Shown here in pieces: positions 22,714 to 64,000 of a stretch of 64,000 bases of DNA; the stretch's first letter is position 1, and each line of letters starts with the position of its first letter. Both the position numbers and the translations under genes were made by a program. The stretch is from Zoroaster sp. YZ-2022. Its lineage: Eukaryota; Echinodermata; Asteroidea; Forcipulatida; Zoroasteridae. Below the pieces are notes generated by a model. It worked only from the letters and a program-made list of their open reading frames with translations. It did no database searches and was not told where the DNA came from. Location: assembly GCA_029582265.1 (NCBI GenBank), contig CM055830.1:27187619-27251618 (forward strand), written 5' to 3'.

Positions 22714-22946
22714 CTACTCAAAACAATTTAGGGCGCACCTAAATCAAGATCATTTATTTCAGATAAACACAATGTTTCACAGAATTGATGAGAAACAACT
22801 GCACAATGAAACAGATGCATGTAGTGATTACACATTTCATGACTACTGAAAGAGAGAGGGGGTTGCAAATGAAAATCCCGGTTCATGGAACATTTCAAAT
22901 CTATCTGATGTTAAAAATCCGGTGTTCCCTAAATTGTTCTGAGTAG
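22714..22946. mobile_element. Tc1/mariner-type MITE, copy 1 of 3
   Basis: CTACTCAAAACAATTTAGGG is mirrored by CCCTAAATTGTTCTGAGTAG, flanked by TA on both sides. It shares the whole interior (CACAATGTTTCACAGAATTG, GAAAGAGAGAGGGGGTTGC) with 34553-34814 and 54277-54539, with a short internal deletion. Confidence 0.85.
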
Positions 22947-22991
22947 TATACATGTTAAAATATTAAAATAAAATTATTACAATATATGTTA

Positions 22992-22997
22992 TTTATT
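22992..22997 (-). promoter_or_regulatory. Candidate polyadenylation signal of the integrin gene
   Basis: AATAAA on the minus strand, 151 bases beyond the stop codon at 23148 and just before the mariner MITE. It would give a short 3' UTR of about 180 bases. Confidence 0.5.
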
Positions 22998-23147
22998 TTA
23001 TAAAAGTGTAAAGACTGCTCAAGTAAAAATGATGCAATATAAGACTTCAAGTTGTCAAAGCTTCCTCTGTCTGGCTTTCGGGTTAATTTGAAATCTTGTA
23101 TATTTTTCTAAAATGTACAGATGTAACGGTATGGTATGTTGAAGCAG

Positions 23148-61141
<37,994 letters not shown>

Positions 61142-61809
61142 CTGCATATAGAAAAGAGAGATGATATTTACAAATATTCACCAACCAAACCAAAGGGACC
61201 AGGGTCGCAGCAAATAGGGGCATACGATGATAAAGATGGGCACACAGTCAAAGGGCGATGGGGCTCAAACCCCACAATTTGGCAATAAATGGTGAATTTT
61301 GAATGTTTGTACACGGTTGATTTTCAAAAAAAAGGGCCACACGCACACACCCCAAACTAAACAACTTGCATAACATGCCAAAGAACGAAACAATGAAAAA
61401 AATATATTTACAAACAAACGGGCTTGACAGGTTGGAAAACAATTGAAACGAGAGCAGTCACTCGGTACATTCCATACCTCCGCCTAAGGTTTATTATTCA
61501 CGAGACCCCTATAAGGGGGAGCACTATTGCTCAATACAAGACCACAAACACTTTGTTGGAATCGCATCTTCTGACCAAAACCTAATCGACTAGTCTTTGC
61601 GCCAAATCGTACCCCAAAAATGTCATAAAATCCGCGGATAACTTTTTGAAATGATTGTACACAAGACACCACACTCATTTTTGGTGTACACTGAGGACCT
61701 CCTATTGTTCCCCACTAATGTGATAGCAACTGAGAACGTATTGTTCTCCATTGAGATAGCAACTGATCTGAGGGCGTACTAGTACTGTCCCCTTTCGATT
61801 TGAATGTGA

Positions 61810-61850
61810 AACACACACACACACACGCACACACACACACACACACACAC
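61810..61850. repeat. (AC)n microsatellite with one G interruption
   Basis: About 20 AC units. Confidence 0.95.
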
Positions 61851-62269
61851 ATGTGCAAACTCCTGCAAACATGGCCCTCTCATTGTTCTCTATTGTTTGG
61901 ACAAAATTTATTGGACATATTGTTCTCCATTGTGATAGCAATCGAGGATATATTTCCCCTTTTTATACGTCCTTGGTTGTAATGTGTATACACACACCCA
62001 CACAGGTGATTATATTACCTTCGGACACCTTCGGCGGCGGAGGTTACTAGGCAACAATCAGATAAACAGGCAAAACAAAGTAATAAATAATTATTATTCG
62101 TCGATTTTAAAGCTTCTTGTTGTTTTTTCGAACTAGATTATTCAGAATAAGCTTCCTTTATGTAAAGCTCATGATGATACCTTCCACACACTATGATAAC
62201 CGTTGCCATAAGTCTATTACACACGTCTGCCATTACGTATACAGTGTACTTAGAAAATGCATATAATGA

Positions 62270-62450
62270 AATGCAATTTTATGTAGAAACATGGTTACCA
62301 TGCTTCTGAATATTATAAACAAAATGGAAAGTATATTGTTGAAGATTGAGTAGTCTATATTCTGGTTTAATTGGCCTATGTGGGGGCGATGTATTGTGAT
62401 AACACAACAGGAAATCGGTATCACATGAGTACTGAAATCTAAATCCAGTC
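62270..62450. repeat. Dispersed intron repeat (GGGCGATGT variant), copy 3
   Basis: CTTCTGAATATTATAAACAA, AAATGGAAAGTATATTG, AACACAACAGGAAATC follow the same order as 30150-30460. Confidence 0.45.
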
Positions 62451-62529
62451 CTTCGCCATTGATGTATAATTTACTTATGTTTAACTATTGACTTTTATGA
62501 TGATGTATTTATACCTTTTGTTTTTGTTT

Positions 62530-62829
62530 AATATGTGAAGAGTATCGCTACGGTGTTTACATTTTTTTTGTGCAAATCAACCTTGTTTGCATGGTTGTGT
62601 ATGCAGGGTTTTTCCTTGCCAGAATATCGTCTTTGCCTAGCATATCCTGACCAGGGCCAGTCGGCCCTTTTTTTTTTACAACCATTGTTCCTTGTAATTT
62701 TATATTGCATTGTTCTTACCATGTACATGTATTTTGTTTTCTTGTTTACACTGATGTGTCACTGCGCCATGAGCGTCTCTTGACGGATACCGGCGCATTA
62801 CAAATGTTCACTATTATTATTATTATTAT
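62530..62829 (+). mobile_element. LINE 3' tail
   Basis: Ends GCGCCATGAGCGTCTCTTGA, CGGATACCGGCGCATTACAA and seven ATT units, the layout of L2/CR1-type 3' ends and a relative of SINE tail A. No ORF remains. Confidence 0.5.
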
Positions 62830-63112
62830 GAAAACCTTGGTTATATCAATTAGTTTATAGATTGGTAATCAAATACTAAGTTAACATTACAACACAAACA
62901 ACAATATTTAGAGACTTATTTCAGTGTACAAATCAACCATAATGTTGCTTCTGATCCCACTGTGACGTCACTAATTTGCTCATGAATATATGCAAGTTTG
63001 TATTTTATAGACCACAAAGTGCCAACATATAGGTATTAAAACACATTGGCAATTCAAAGGTGGGTTTTGATATCAACATGGATACAGTTGTGCATAATAT
63101 TTTTCAAATTAT

Positions 63113-63802
63113 GGACCGTTGCCAATCTCGCCCGCAAAAACCACTGGGTCATTCTCCCAGTATTATTGTGAGACTCGCCTGGAAAGCAGTGATGAAGCAG
63201 CAGTCTTCAAAAAACTTTCATTGTTAACAATAATAATAATAATAATGTGTGGACTTATATAGCGCACGTATCCACCAACTGAGTGGTGCTCAAGGCGCAT
63301 TATATCATTACCCCTGCTCATAAGGCTCATAAATCATTCCTGAAACCATCTCAGCTCCCTGGGGAGTATACAGCTCAATTGCTGCCATTACAGCGCATAT
63401 AGGGCTAATCAATCCAACTCTGCCCTCACAGGTACCCATTTAACCCCTGGGTGGAGAGAAGAAATTATGGTTAAGTGTCTTGCTCAAGGACACAAGTGTC
63501 ACGGCCGGGATTCGAACCCACATTCTGCAGCTAACACCAGAACTTGAGTCCGGTAAGCGAAAAGAGAAAGAGTGTTCCCGCTAGGCCCAGGCCTTTTGAA
63601 TTGCCAATTAAGCCTTCCATTATGCTCAGCCAGGCAAAGTGGTTACATCAAACTAGTGTGGGCAGCTTCTATTGTTAAGGTTTTTCTAACGGTCTGATTT
63701 AGCAAACTTGGAGTAAAAAAAATAGTGAGGGCGAGAATTTTTGCGGGTGAGAATTTAGATTGTTCTGGGTGGTGTTATAGTGGGCGAGATTGGCTGAGGT
63801 CA
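63113..63802 (-). mobile_element. Short copy of the 19.4 kb DNA transposon with nested SINE
   Basis: GGACCGTTGCCAATCTCGCC and GGGCGAGATTGGCTGAGGTC ends; inverted relative to 19401-21203 and missing most of its interior. A SINE (63229-63559) sits inside. Confidence 0.7.
63229..63559 (-). mobile_element. tRNA-derived SINE (head type II, tail type A)
   Basis: Five AAT units, tail GTGTGGACTTATATAGCGCA, full body, head truncated after AACTTGAGTCCGGTAAGC. Confidence 0.92.
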
Positions 63803-63897
63803 CTTAAACAAATTCACTTGTATGAATCAGGGGATACTGTTTAATGACCAACTTGGAACTAGACTTGAGATCAAGTCGTAGATTGACCATCTGTGGC

Positions 63898-64000
63898 AGC
63901 GGCGTAGCCACGGGGTGCCTGGGGGCACGTGCCCCCCACAAATTTCCAGTGCCCCCCCAGGTGCACCCCCACGAAAAATCCTCATAGTGCCCCAAAAAAC
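63898..64000. mobile_element. hAT-type MITE (CAGCGGCGTAGCCA ends), copy 3, cut by window end
   Basis: CAGCGGCGTAGCCACGGGGT then GCACGTGCCCCCCACAAATT, TCCAGTGCCCCCCC and ACGAAAAATCCTCATAGTGC, same as copies at 39.4 and 39.9 kb. Confidence 0.88.

Noticed and set aside
61142..64000. Upstream integrin exons (signal peptide, blade 1)
   Set aside because: Searched on the minus strand for the FNLD...GSYFG and VGAP segments; only repeats and short unrelated ORFs were seen.

Overview
This is a stretch of an animal nuclear genome: split genes with GT-AG introns, AT-rich intergenic DNA and a very dense load of short transposon-derived repeats. The mix of an integrin alpha chain, a monocarboxylate-transporter-like gene, a GIMAP/AIG1-type gene family, tRNA-derived SINEs and many MITEs fits a marine invertebrate deuterostome, most likely an echinoderm. 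That placement is inference from gene and repeat content; no ribosomal or mitochondrial marker is present. Nothing prokaryotic was seen (no operons, no CRISPR array).

Layout. 1-1077 (+) is the 3' part of a P-loop GTPase-like gene that begins outside the window. 1078-10607 is intergenic and repeat-filled, dominated by a long inverted-repeat element at about 7.5-9.6 kb. 10608-17374 (+) is a complete four-exon monocarboxylate-transporter-like (SLC16/MFS) gene of 451 codons. 17375-22991 holds the 3' flanks of this gene and of the convergent integrin gene, plus a 1.8 kb non-autonomous DNA transposon. 22992-61141 (-) is an integrin alpha gene: 26 exons were assembled, every junction GT-AG and every reading phase matching, giving 959 residues from the end of propeller blade 1 to the stop codon. 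Its first exon(s), with the signal peptide and most of blade 1, were not found and probably lie beyond 64000.

The integrin introns hold most of the other content: a THAP zinc-finger ORF (43762-44052, +) tail to tail with an acidic exon resembling the start of P2X7-like proteins (about 44093-44466, -), a second such acidic exon (58843-59046, -), about ten copies of a mosaic tRNA-derived SINE, a second tRNA-like SINE, LINE 3' tails, MITEs with hAT, Tc1/mariner, CACTA, Harbinger, TTAA-type and MULE-like hallmarks (several with intact target-site duplications), an 11-copy 76-bp minisatellite, and very long pure microsatellites: (GAA)307, (ATT)131, (AAT)71 and (AT)37.

The host genes show no common pathway. 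The integrin is a cell-surface adhesion receptor subunit of the RGD-binding (alphaV/alpha5/alpha8/PS2) type; the transporter is a plasma-membrane carrier; the GTPase-like protein is a member of an expanded, poorly characterised family. I found no convincing wholly new biological system. The most interesting material is how repeats are built and reshaped here (SINE-LINE tail sharing, head/tail swapping, SINE tails growing into long microsatellites, a MITE end amplified into a minisatellite) and repeats lying directly against splice acceptors.
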